DNA of 64,000 nt from Tolypeutes matacus (Eukaryota; Chordata; Mammalia; Cingulata; Chlamyphoridae), in assembly GCA_026826555.1 (NCBI GenBank), contig JAKSZT010037276.1, positions 1,492,465 to 1,556,464 of the forward strand. Direction: 5' to 3'. Numbering within the stretch: the stretch's first letter is position 1; each line of letters begins with the position of its first letter. A model generated the notes under the pieces. That model did not search any database, was not told where the DNA came from, and was given only the letters and a program-made list of their open reading frames with translations. Both the position numbers and the translations under genes were made by a program. Shown piece after piece: positions 9,571 to 21,002 of the stretch.

Positions 9571-12059
9571 GATGCTACAGTTTCTGGCTCAACCCTCACC
9601 CTTGAAGATTCTGGCCATTTACCAGGAGGAAACCAAAGGTAACCCAGGGGACCCAAGGAAGGGGGATGCAGGCCAGACTGACTCTGTGATCCTTCCTGGG
9701 CAGCCTCAGAACCTCTCACTCCCAGGTTGGGTGTACAGAGGGGAGGGCATGAGTGTGGCCTGGGGATGGGCAGAGAGAGGTGATTGGGGATGAATGCCTG
9801 GTGGGCTTCTTACATTCATATTCAGATCATGGCTGGCAGGGCCAGAAGGAGAAGCCTGGGGTTGGTGCCCCTCTCTGCCCAGACATTGATCCTGATCTGT
9901 GGAGGTGTCATCTCCCTCTCAGGAGGAGGTGTATAAAGACAGGGTCTTTGCCTCATCATGAAGTTGAAATTCATGTGGGGTTGTTCCTCTGGCTGACTGC
10001 CACATCAGGCCGGGCCCTAATGCCTTGTGGACCTGCTGAGGACCCTGTCTTTCCAGCACTCCACCCATGAGACCAGCTCAGAGCAGGATGATGGTATCAT
10101 TAACATCACCTCCCTGACCAGGATGCCAGCAGGCATGGCCACCATCAGAGGCCAGAACAGCCCTGAGGTGAGACGGGAGCTGAGAGTTCTCCACACACAG
10201 GTCCAAGACAGGAGACTGCTGGGCTGAACCTACCCTGTCAGAATCTCCAGTCTCCCTGCCAGGGATTCTCCTTGTTGGAACTCAGTCCCATTCCCTGAGG
10301 AATCTGAGACTACATCTCCCACCCCCAACATCCAGCCCCAGTTGTGACCAGGTGCAATGTTTGTTGGAATATCAGAAATGAGGCTTTTATAATGATTCAT
10401 ATTTCTGTTAAACTAGGACAGTCTTTGTTTATGATCCTGCCTTGGTTGTTTAATATATCTGACCATAGGTGGTCCCATCCCCAGGTATCCTACCTGCATT
10501 CAGCAAGACTGTCTCTCAACACCTTCTCCATCCTTAAACATCCTCATGTTTCCTCAGTTGTTTTTACCTATAAAGGGTGAGAAGATCATACTGTACTTCA
10601 TGTTTCTCTGCAACTTGCAAACTCATGGAGTTCTACACTGAGACTCTTCCAGGCCAGGTGACAGGGCTGCATCATGTTTCAAAGCAGAGGCCAGGAACAT
10701 CAAATGTCCAGCCTCACTGCCCTTGGAACTAGAAAGGACTCCTTCCTGTGGCCATTTCAACAGGTCTGCAAGGAAAGTCATGTCATCGTGAATAGTCTAA
10801 TGTTTCCAGTTCTTCCAGTATGGGCTCCTAGGAATGGGATGGATTGTTCAAATGTTATTTTTGAAGTTTGAATGGCTGGGGCCAGATTCCTTGAGCCAAT
10901 TCAGGCATTCAAAAGCAGGCAATGATGGCTGGTGTTTTCCTGCAATCCGCTAACCTTGGGTGTGAACATTTTGAAACTTTGTCCATCTAGTGTCAGCAAG
11001 GAAGAATCAAATTGACATTTGCCCCATTAGAAGGTGATCTACACCTGAATATTTTCAAGACCATTTGAAATTTCTCTTCCCTGTGGCATCAGGTCATTTC
11101 CTTGGGCAATTCAGGGTCTTTCTTCCATCCTAGAATCTCCAGGAATTTATTATTTATGGAATCTAGTATCACCTTAGCCCCAGGTCCTCAAAAGTCCCTT
11201 TAATTTGAAAGAGAGGAGTGAAGGTTTTGAAGTCTTTGAAATCATATGCATGAGCCCAGGATGGGTCTCACTGTGCCTTATCATCAACTAAGAGAAACCC
11301 ATGGTCGACCTCCTGCCACAGTCGCTGAGGACAAGATTTCCAAGTTTGAAATCCAGTTGTAACTGTACCTTTGGACATGTTGAAACTTCTGACTGCATGT
11401 GTCTTTTTTGTCCCAACACTCCATCTGCCAGTGTTAAAACTGCCCTGCTGAGGACATGAAAGAGACCAGCTTGGTGCAGAGAAACTTCAAGTCCAGCAGT
11501 AAGGAGAAACCAATGCAGCACCTTGTGCCTGCCCACCTGGGCAGGGAGTACCTGGACACATCCAACATCCTGGAGAACATCCAAGCTGTTCTCCTCACCC
11601 AACAGACATGTATATAAATGGTCTGTGTGAGCACACAGACCCTTCCATGGCCTCAAGTCTGCCAGTATTCCCCATGGGAGTTTGGAGATCAATTCATTTC
11701 TCTGAGCCTCAGGGGGCTCCTTGAAAGAGTAGGGGTCTAAAAGATACACAGCAAAAGTTATTCAGTGGCTCAAATTGGATGAGACAAAGGAAGTGCTGAC
11801 CTAGGCCAGGCCCTGCATGATCACCTGTCACAGGGGCTGGGGCTGGGGCTGGACAGAATTAGTTTCTACTCACATATAAAGCAGCCTCTGATTCAGCCCT
11901 CATTACTCCAGGGCAAGGCACAGAACTTTTAAAGAGATTAAAGATTCCATCATGTTTGTCTTCAACCAAGGTCTAGTCAAAAGGCATTGAGGGGTCTGGA
12001 GAAATGGAAAAGATGACATTTGATATCTAAGAGTCTGATGATTGGACTAAGTAAACGCA
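9571..12059. other. Repeat-poor region, no confirmed gene
   Basis: Contains two weak gene-like signals. One is an exon-like stretch at 10057-10167 bounded by a polypyrimidine acceptor (CTGTCTTTCCAG) and a donor (GAG then GTGAGA); it is 111 nt, 37 codons, open in one frame. The other is the H2A-like fragment at 11456-11617. A small GGGGCT triplication lies near 11833-11853. Parts near 10343-10390 faintly resemble 12838-12880, so the duplicated unit described at 12060 may once have extended here. Confidence 0.4.
11456..11617 (+). pseudogene. Possible histone H2A-like C-terminal fragment
   Basis: A 53-codon frame from ATG 11456 to TAA 11615 ends in ILENIQAVLLTQQT. This resembles the conserved H2A C-terminus (VLPNIQAVLLPKKT in canonical H2A). 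Upstream, HLVPAHLGREYLD can be aligned with the H2A segment around HLQLAIRNDEELN, followed by a gap of about nine residues relative to canonical H2A. The acidic-patch-forming glutamates are only partly kept. Upstream frames have stops (TAA just 5'), and no alpha-helix 1 or 2 of the histone fold is recognisable. It is most likely a decayed retrocopy or a relic of a divergent short H2A gene; chance similarity is not excluded. Confidence 0.3.
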
Positions 12060-13500
12060 TAAAGAGTGGGTGACTATGTTTACAAGGACATTGCAAAATT
12101 TATAGTTGAAGGCATGAAGGAGGAAAAATCTCTACCTTTTGGACTTCCATTTAACAGGGGAGTTAGACAAATACAATAAACCTCAGAAGCATAGTGAGTA
12201 CAAAGCATGTTAGGTGTGATACAGAATGGTTCTCTCTATATATGGGCAAATCCAACAGGATTCTGAAGGACAAGTAAGACTCCTGGAAATAAGAAACATG
12301 TGAGTGGAATCTATGTCAAGAACAAGGACTCCTGGGGGGTGGGGTGGAGGTGGAATAAATAAATGCATCTTAAAAAAAAAAAAAAGAACAAGTACTCCAA
12401 ACTCCACAGTTGAATCAGAAATGTGTGGTGGGAATGTGCAAATGGAATCCATGGTCTCCCAGGACTGTAGATGTGTTGCACAAACTGCTCCCACACTATC
12501 AGAGGGTCAATTAATGGAGCTGAGCTGTAGGCTAGGTGGAGTAAGGTAGTGCACATGCCTACACAAAAACAATATGAAGGGGGTGAAACATTTACAAGCC
12601 CTCAAAAAATATGGCAGCTCTTGGTATCTTGGCCTCAGGCTGAGGAACACTCAGGACTTGGAAGATGGGGCAGGAGGTCCCCATTCACCAGGTATTTAAG
12701 AGCACCTAATTTTCTAAAACAGTGCAATAAGCAGTGCAGTTGCTGCCTATCTCTCATTTCTGCAATTCCAATTCCCTTCTGAAGGGAGCAGGGAAGACAG
12801 AAAAACATGTGACAATGGTCCTTGATATTGGTAAAATTTGTTCCAATATTGGAAATGAGCCTTCTATGATTGACCCTAATCCTTAAGTCCCAGTTAGGGC
12901 ACAGTCAGCCACTGCCAGATTTTTGAGTGTTTGAGGAGTGGGTGCAGAGTCTGGAGATGGATAGGGTCATGCACAGAAGCCCATCCAAAACACACTCATG
13001 GATACTTTCAGAAGAGAAAGGGGTTTGAAGGGAAGGACTCTCTAATGTGCAATCTACTCTCCTTTCACTGTGCCATCACCTCTATGCTTAGAATCTGGTT
13101 GGACCATACCAGTGGGAACTTTTTCCAGCCCCAGTCCTGTCTTATTCTGAAGGACCTCATGGCCTCCATGTATATGCAAATATTGGGCTTGGCATTTCAA
13201 TGGAGATCCAACTCTGCCCATTCCCAGCTTGAGTTACAGCAATCAAGGAATTTCAAGGCAGAAGGTGAGGATGTCTGGGAGTGGGTTCGTGTAAGACTGA
13301 GCACATGCCATGGTTGGAGAATCCTGGCAGAATCTCCAGGGCTGGGGTTATCGAGGAGTAAAAGGAAACTCAGTTAGGGCCTCAGTTGGACCACTACCTA
13401 GGAGAGTTTCCTGGTTTGTGTGTGGTGTGTTTGGGTGTTTTTCATCTGAAAGGCTTGGGAATATATTCTGCCATTGAAAAGGTACTAGTAAAGGTGCCTG
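12060..13500. repeat. Tandem duplication, unit 1
   Basis: Aligns collinearly with 13950-15400 at a spacing of about 1.89 kb. Shared landmarks are AAGGACATTGCAAAATT (12087 and 13979), ACCAGGTATTTAAG (about 12688 and 14579), AACAGTGCAAT, GGGTCATGCACAG and CATCTGAAA.GCTTGGG. I judge identity at roughly three quarters by eye, so the duplication is old. A frame of 148 codons (12931-13377) is open here but is not preserved in unit 2. Similarity appears even across the frame, which argues for non-coding DNA. Confidence 0.75.
12333..12383 (+). mobile_element. Extremely short 5'-truncated SINE insertion
   Basis: Only 51 bp, G-rich then AATAAATAAATGCATCTT then oligo(A). This matches the 3' end of the DAS-type SINE seen at 63890-63950 (GGGGGAGAGGG..AAATAAATAAATCT). 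It is bounded by a 15-bp TSD, AAGAACAAGGACTCC at 12318-12332 and AAGAACAAGTACTCC at 12384-12398 (one mismatch). It sits in duplicated unit 1 and is absent at the matching place in unit 2, so it inserted after the duplication. Confidence 0.8.
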
Positions 13501-13949
13501 CCCACCTGGGCAAGGAGTTGCTCAACTACTGTACATTTTTAATGAATGATTGAATCTTCATGCCCACTCCACTTGTCCTGTTCCAGCTCCAGACCAAGTA
13601 AGTAACCTGCCCCCTCCACTTCCCTGACTCAGCCCACATTCTTTGTAAGTTTGGACCTGTCAATTCCCTTTTCTGTAGTCTTGTGGCTCCTCAGGCAGTA
13701 AGAGTGAGAGGACACACATCACAGGTTCATTGTCAAGACCTAAGCAGATACCCTATGGAAAGTGTTCACACAGGTCTGATGGTCTGATAGAGGTGCATGG
13801 GCTGATCAGATTATTTTCCTCCTCTTGGTTAGATGCATTTGTCACAGCCTTGACCTACCATCTTGTAAGGGTCAGACTTATTTCCTCTGTGCAAAGAACT
13901 GCTGCAGACCGAGTGTGACATGTGGAAAGGTGATCATGAAACTCAATAA
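13501..13949. other. Spacer between duplicated units
   Basis: No repeat or gene recognised. The part near 13560-13620 (TCCAGCTCCAGACCAAG) faintly resembles 15400-15440, suggesting the duplicated unit extends a little past the boundary given for unit 1. GTGCCTGCCCACCTGGGCA at 13494 also occurs at 11526. Confidence 0.35.
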
Positions 13950-15400
13950 AAAGATACATACTGGCTCCCTACATGTATAAGGACATTGCAAAATTCATCT
14001 TAGCTGGAATAATGAAGCAGAAAAAATCCCTGCCTCTTGAGCTTCCATTCCACTAGGGAGTCTGACACTACACTTGATCTCCTGAGCATGAGGGTCATAA
14101 GCATGTTGATATGATGCATTTGTGACTCTCTCTAGGTATGGGCAAGTCCTCTTGGTCACTCGAGGAGATGAAAGAACTCTGGACCAAATAAAACTGTGAG
14201 TAGACCATGGTCAGAACAAAGGGCTCCAAATTCCACAGCTGAATGGTAGTAGTGGCTGAGATGTGCAAGTTAGATCCCTGTGTCACCAAATCAGATGTTT
14301 CCCATCTTTGATTTTCCCCACCTGCACCATCTTGCAAATGGCATCCATGGTCTTAGGAAAGTAGATGTTTTGAGAAAACTTCCCACTTTGCCCCAATGCG
14401 CAATTAAGGGCGCTGAGCTGTAGAAAAGGAGGGGTAAGGCAGTGCACATGCCAACAAAAAACAATATGAAGGGATGTGACACTCACATGCCCTCAAAGAA
14501 TATGGCAGTCCTTGGTATCTGGGCCTTAGGCTGAGGCCCAGTTATGTTCTGGAAGATGAAGAAGGAGGCCCTCCTTTACCAGGTATTTAAGGGCACCTAA
14601 TTTTCAAAAACAGTGCAATGAACAATGCTGTCACTGCTTGTCCCTGCTTTTCTGCAACCCAGATTTCCTTGTGGATGGGACAGGGAAGACAGACAGATAT
14701 GTGTCATGGCCTCTGATGTAGGTAAGATTTTTTCATACATTAGACAGGAACCTTCTATGATTGTCAACAGTCCTCAGTCCTCAGGTTAGGTACAGTCAGC
14801 CACTGTCAGGAAGGAGAGTCTAGGGGGAATGTGTGCAGGGCCTGGATATGGGCAGGGTCATGCACAGGAGCTCTCCATAGACAGACACATGGATAGCTTT
14901 ACAGGGGAAAGTGGGTTGAAAAGGGTTGCCTCTCTGATCTGCTGTCTACACTCCTCTCAATGTCCCATCAGCTCTGTGCTCAGAACATCAGTGAACCATC
15001 ACAGTGGGGACTTCTTCCTTGCTCAGTTTTCTCCTATTCACAAGGACATGATGGTCTCTATGGATATTAAAATTATTGCCTTGACTTTTCCAAGGTAGAC
15101 CCATACTGCCTGTGCCCAACTTGAAATTCATCAATCAAGGGAATCGAAGCCGGAAGGTGAGCAATTCTGGGAGTGGGTACCTGTGAGCCTGAGCAGACGG
15201 TATGGGTGAATAATCCAGGCAAGATCTCCATGGCTGGGTTTGTCCAGGAATGATAGGAACCTTAGAAGGGACATCAATTGGACCTCTACCCAGGAAAGTT
15301 TTCTGCTGTGAGTATGGTGGGTTTGGACTTTTTACATCTGAAATGCTTGGGGATATTTTGTGCCTTTGAAATGGTACCTGGAAACTATCAAGCTGATGAA
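13950..15400. repeat. Tandem duplication, unit 2
   Basis: Direct repeat of 12060-13500 (landmarks given there). No coding frame is shared with unit 1: the region matching the unit 1 open frame carries an in-frame TAG near 15096. Confidence 0.75.
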
Positions 15401-16136
15401 CCCTCCTCCTTTTCCAGCTCTAGTGCCAACTCCATAGCCTGCCTCTACCTTAGCACCTGCTACTGCTCCATTACCAGCACATTAAATTTGGAGCACCTTC
15501 CTACTGTGGATTTTGGACCAGCTTTGGAGTTAGAGCAAAGTTCATGCTGCATTGTTGAGTCTGTAGCCCTGAGTGTGCATTCAATATTCACTCCCCAGAT
15601 GGTGGCATAAATACCACAAGGGCCAGGTATGGAGCTGGATACAACACCATTCCCAGCAAAAGCATCCCTTTTCCAAGGAGAGTTATCTGAAGAGCTGGAG
15701 GCTGCCCAAGCAGCAGATGAAGCGGTAGACCTACTTCATCTTGGGCCAGCCCAAAGAAGGAAACTTCCTTTCCTCCACCTGAGAAGGCAATTTATTTTCT
15801 CTTTGTAACATTTTTCTTTGTATTTTATATTTTTCACAGATATATTTTTTTAATTTTAAGTACATTTTAAATTTATTTACTTATTATTAACCTGTTGTAG
15901 TGTGTATATCAATGCCTCAGGTACATGGAACATTGAACAACCATTGTCACTGTCTGGTCCAGAACTTGTATTCACCCCTAATTGGAACCTCACGCTACTG
16001 GACATTCACTTTCCATTCTCACCTCATTTGTATGCTTGAGAACCACTAATCTGCTTCTTCTCCTTGTATCCATGCCCTGGGTCCTGCTTTCAGCATGTAG
16101 AGAGTCTTAGGGCCTGGCCTAGATTTGAACTCAGTC
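15401..16136. other. No recognised gene
   Basis: Ordinary intergenic-looking sequence, AT-rich around 15790-15900. No repeat family or gene recognised; short open frames only. Confidence 0.35.
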
Positions 16137-16149
16137 AAGAAGACTTTAT

Positions 16150-16315
16150 TTATATATATAAATAACATTTTTGTAAGCAAATACACATATATGCGTATAT
16201 ATTTATATATCATTTTGCAAATGTTTGTATGTATTGTGAGAATTTTGATTTTTACCCATAATAAAAAATAAATAAATAAATAAATAAAACTATCTCTAAA
16301 CAAAAAAAAAAAAAA
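16150..16315 (+). mobile_element. Severely 5'-truncated L1 insertion (3' end only)
   Basis: A 166-bp insertion holding the terminal part of the local L1 family 3' UTR: AACATTTTTGTAAGCAAATA, then TGAGAATTTTGATTTTTACC, then an (AAATA)n-type A-rich tail and oligo(A). It is flanked by a perfect 13-bp TSD, AAGAAGACTTTAT, at 16137-16149 and 16316-16328. It defines the true 3' terminus of this L1 family, which matches the T-rich starts of the antisense copies at 21003 and about 43866. Confidence 0.93.
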
Positions 16316-16328
16316 AAGAAGACTTTAT

Positions 16329-19300
16329 AATTTTTTGACAGTTAGATTCAGTGCAGCTCAAGGAGTTTAAGAGATCAGCTGGAATGTCAGGAAACAGGGA
16401 TTGGAAATCAAACCAGGGTTCCCAGTCAAACCAGGTATCTGTTGTCTTATTCACCTCTTTGTGGCTGGGACCCTCACATTTTCTGCTCCCTGTCAAGTGC
16501 TCAAGTCCACACACCATTTCCAGTTCTGGCAGTGTCTGTCCAAGAAGAGATTATGGCCTTGTCACATGATAGGTCGATAATCAAGCTGGTGGTGAAAGTT
16601 GCCCATGTGACATCCTGAATTTCATCCACATGATGTCCCCACACCAAGTAGAGAAGGTGGGCTTCCAGCAGGAACAGGTAGGTGGAGGGCTTGGTCCTCC
16701 TGAGGATGTCAGGGGTGAATGCCCAATTTGGCCAGGTGCTTACTGGGGGTGCCTGTCCCTGGGAATGTCCCTGGACAGAGGCTGTTGGGAGAGCATGGAT
16801 TGCTCCAGGTAATACACCAAGACTCCCAAAGAATCTGGGAATCTTGTTCCTGGGCAAGGAAAACCATCAGCCTTATTTAAGGTTTTCACAATCTTAATTT
16901 AATTGGTACCCCACCTCCACTCAACTTTTTGAGACAACTTCCTCCCCTAATTGAGTACCAAATAAGACTCTTTTTTTCTCCAAGTGAATTTGCATTCTGC
17001 ATTTAATTGGATAAGTTTTGTGTCATGAGCTTTACTTTTGACCTTTCTGACAGGAAACTCAGAGCAACATTTTATCCATTCTTGCTGCAAAGCTCCTTCC
17101 AACAATTCTAGGTTTCTTTATCTTATCTTTTAGGAAAGTCCAACTTATTTTTTAAAATTTTAATTCACTATTAGTTTGTGGAGGGCTTTGTTGAGTTCAC
17201 AAGCTTAAACTCTTTTGATAGGTTTCAAAAATGAAGCCCTTAACAGTCACTAAGCAAAGACACATCTGCAATGATCTCTCCTTCCACACACGAGGGCTGT
17301 AAGAAAGATTTAAGAACTTTCCAGTGGGATGGCTTTGAGTATGTGGAGTTGTGTGCAAGGAATGGTGGGGCAGAGAATCAAGGAGGGGTTTTGTCTTTAA
17401 GTCTGGGAGGTTAGAAGGGGACCTCTCAATTTTCATCAGTTAAGGTAAAATTGAATGAGGCAGGAACATGTGGGATCCTATGCAAGGCTTTCACAAGAGT
17501 CCCAGAGTTATGTGAGCTGCCCACTGGCAAGGCCATTACAGGACAATGAATGGTCCCATGTGGATCTTCCCCAGGAATGAGCCCACACCCTAATCTAATC
17601 TGCCTTGCTGTTGGCTGCTCTTGTGCCTAGTGCACAGTAGGTGCTCATTTAGGGGAGGAGATTTCCATGAGGAACTGGAAGAAAAGCAGCTGGAATCTGT
17701 GATGGAGAGGGATACACTGGCCCCAGTAGCAGGTCAGCCCCAAATGCCCAAGGCAATCACAAGGATGGGTAGAAACCATCAGAACTTCCAGTAAAAAGTT
17801 TTATATCAAGGTCCTCCCTTGGTCAGTCATCAAATGTTCACTCTTGGGACAGAATGGAGTCTGGAGGGAAGGGAAGGTGTCCCACATAACTGAGCATCTG
17901 CATGTTTGGGAAGAGTGAGAAATATGGTTTGGATAAGAGTGAGGATCCACAGACTAATACATGGCTGATGGGTGGTCATCCCAGCAGAAGGTAGAGCACA
18001 GTCTTGCTGTGGGGAGTGCTATGTAGAGCTGTAAGTGGTCAGGAGGGTTTGGTCAAGAGAGATTCTGGTGAGCAACAGAGTAGAGCAAGCACATGAACTC
18101 ATCAAAGTGGGATTCAGGCCCATTGACTGGAATATGCATTTTGTACTCAGGCTCATAGGGGTGGAGGTCTCAGCTTCAGAAACGAGAAAGGACAAGGACA
18201 TAGGCCAGAAATGGTCCCATGGTCATTTCAAGAGGGAGCTAAGCCTACTGAGTGCCCAGGAAGAAGGGCTCTCCGGACAGAGAGTAGGGGCCAGGTGCCA
18301 GTGAAAGTATGCCCTGGGGGTTCTCCAGGTTCCCAGTGAGGTCTTGGTGTATTTATGCTTTACTCTCTGACCTCAATTTAGGTTCAAACATGACAATGTA
18401 TTGCTGGATGGAAGCCTCAGGATGGGATGGCCTGCTACACTTTCCCCAACTTCGGCCGCATCAGGAAGTAGTAACAGCTGAACAACATGTTGTAGGTGTT
18501 AGTGGTCTCCATGGACTATGTAATCATCAATATTTAATCCTGTCCTCAATTTTATGGGATCTTAATGCTCAGCATGGCAAGGAGCCTCCAGGGCAATACA
18601 CAGCCATTGCATCCCTAGAGTATGTGAAAGAATGAGCAGACAGGATATGGTCTAGAAGCTGAAAAGTCTACTGTTGCTTCCTCAGCAATGGTTTTGATTA
18701 TACAGGACTTCAATTGAGTAGAGCTTTAAGTCAATTTTTAACTAGCAATAGTAAGTCTGAGAAGTGTTCTTTCTCAAAATTTTCAATGCAATGTGTTAAC
18801 TGACTTTTATCTGTTCAGGTAGCAATCAATCATCTCTACTGCTTCTCTATTATGACTCACTGATCTGTCAACTGGACAGGAATTTAATGGGTTTGAGCTG
18901 CCATGTGACCAATGGTCATATGTGGTTTTGATTCCCAAGGTAGGAACCTCTTCCTGGGATGATCTCTGAGCATCAATGCAGGATGTGACCCTGTGGCCTC
19001 CTGAGCAGCTTCCACACAGTTGGCAAGACCAGCCTTCCCTAGGGCAGGGCTATGTGGGGTTGGTCACCTTTCCACAGGTGGGGGATCCATGACAGACTCA
19101 AGTAGCATCTTTGATTTCTAAAGACGAAGCTGGGAGCCCAAGGACAAGGATGTGACTAGAGCTTAGAGGGCAATGTGCTCAAAGGTGGGAGCTGGAGGCA
19201 GTGCAGTAAGCTACCCAGGGTTAGAGAAAGAAAGAGAGAGCAAGCTCAAGAGCTGTGCAGGGGTCACCCAGTGGGCTTCGCTTTGCATAGTGCATGAACA

Positions 19301-19530
19301 AAGCTACACAAAGCCTCTCCAGACAAAAGACAAAACCAACAGGAAAGAACAAGCAGAAAAATACTCAGAGCTCATAAAGGATGGGGAATAGTTCGTGTTC
19401 TCACCAGGCAGGGTGGAAAAATCTAATAATTCAGGTGGTATCAGGTAGAAAATTCAGAGGCTTGCCTCACTTGAGGATTAATTGGTATGAAATAAATATT
19501 GTAAAACATATCAATAACTTTATATCACTT
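16329..19530. other. Repeat-poor region without a recognised gene
   Basis: Mostly single-copy sequence. A short L2 3'-end relic is likely at 17610-17655 (CACAGTAGGTGCTCATTTA). Open frames up to 118 codons (16501-16857, minus) show no domain I recognise. 19160-19400 has a purine-rich + strand. No RNA gene seen. Confidence 0.4.
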
Positions 19531-19539
19531 CAAAACAAG

Positions 19540-20987
19540 TAGAACTAACAAAAAAAAATTCAGCAAAATGTCAGGTTACAAGTTTAACATGCAAAAATCA
19601 GTTGTCTTTCTAAAAACCAAAAATGAACTATCTGAAATTGAAACTAAGAAAACAATTCCATTATATTAGCATCTGACAGAATAAAATATTTTGGAATAAA
19701 TTTAAACAAGAAAGTGAAAGACATGTACACTGATCCATACAAAACCATGATATAAGAAATTTAAGAAGACTAAAAAATGGGGAAAAAAACTTGTTTCAGG
19801 TATAGAAAATGGAATTTTGTTAAGTTGCCAGTGATACCCCCAAAAGAACTATAGATTTAGTGCAAAATCTTAAGAAATTCGGCAGCATTTTTTTCGGTAA
19901 GGGGAAAACCTATTTCAAATTCTGTGGAAATCAAATAACCCTGAATACTCAAAACAATTTTGAAATAGAAGAACAAAATGGAGAATGACACTCCTTTTTT
20001 TAAAACTTTATTGTGTATATTTACTAATTGAAAATGTAAACAATTAAAAACTAAAATGTAAACACAAGATGAATAAATACATTTCTCAAATATACTGGAC
20101 ACAAATTTTTTTTGACTCAAGCAATATGTTGCACAATATATTTGGTTCAGAGGAATGCAATTATACAGTATTTATACTTTTGTGTCTGGCTTCCTTCTCT
20201 CAACATAACATCCTCCAGGTTCATCTATGATGCCATATGCTTTATGATTTCATTTTTTCTTACAACTGCATAATATTTCATCAAATGACACTTCTTAATT
20301 TCAAATTTTACTACAAGCCACAGTCATCAAATGAGTGGTTATGGCCTAGAGATAAGCATATAGAACAAGGGAAAAAAAATTGAACATCTAGGAATTAGCC
20401 CACACATTCAGAGTTCACTGATGGTGGAAAAGGAACCCAAGTATATAAAATGGGAAAACAATTGTCCCCTTAACCAATGGTGTAGGGAAACCTAGATGTT
20501 CACATGCCTCTACCTAAACCACAAACATATGAACCCAAAATGTTTCAAGGACCTAAATTTTAGAGCTAAAATCTGAATACTCCAGAGGAAAACAGGGAAA
20601 TCCTTCATGTCTTTGGATTTGGCTGTGATTTCACAGAAATGACACCCAAAGCTTGAACAGGAAAAAGCAAAAATACATAAAATGAACTTTATCCAAATTA
20701 AAAACAACTTTTTAAATATGAAGGACATTATCAGGAAATTGAAAAGACATCTTATACAACGGGAGAAATTATATCTATTAAAGGATTAATGTCAGGAATA
20801 CATAAATAAAACTTTCATCTAGATGAGAAAAAATTGAAAAATACAATTTAAAATGGGAAAAGGGTTTAAATAGACATTTCTCCAATGAAGATTTTCAAAC
20901 AAGCATGTGACTAGATGCACAACAGAATAGTCATTAGGGAAATGTTACTCAAATCTACTGTGAGGCACCACTTCACTCTCAGTAGTA
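19540..20987 (+). mobile_element. Old L1 (ORF2 region), left part
   Basis: Degenerate L1 ORF2 in sense orientation. 19560-19800 corresponds to the region encoding the ..KYLGINL..VKDLYT.. portion downstream of the RT active site (GGAATAAATTTAAACAAGAAAG and so on). 20300-20980 corresponds to the ORF2 C-terminal part, ending with IREMLLKSTVRHHFTLSSMA. Many stops and shifts mark it as much older than the other copies. It is interrupted twice, by 19996-20283 and 21003-22290, and continues at 22306. Confidence 0.8.
19996..20283 (-). mobile_element. L1 fragment inserted in the old L1
   Basis: About 288 bp starting with T-rich sequence. It contains the antisense of the L1 ORF2 end/3' UTR type seen also at about 42330-42470 (TTATACAGTATTTATACTTTTGTGTCTGGC, then CATCCTCCAGGTTCATC). 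It is flanked by AATGACACTCCT at 19984-19995 and AATGACACTTCT at 20284-20295, a 12-bp TSD with one mismatch. Confidence 0.7.
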
Positions 20988-21002
20988 TGGCTGTTACTTT
21001 TT

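Noticed and set aside
11288..11749. 153-codon minus-strand frame
   Set aside because: No recognisable domain; the opposite strand carries the weak H2A-like signal, of which this is likely the shadow.
13160..13185. Octamer-like ATGCAAAT as an immunoglobulin promoter
   Set aside because: A single motif hit in AT-rich sequence, with no leader exon, V segment or recombination signal nearby, and not conserved in unit 2.
12931..13377. 148-codon frame in duplicated unit 1 as a gene
   Set aside because: The matching frame in unit 2 is broken by TAG near 15096, and similarity between the units does not follow codon structure.
16501..16857. 118-codon minus-strand frame as a gene
   Set aside because: No domain, no splice or promoter signals, and no relative elsewhere in the window.
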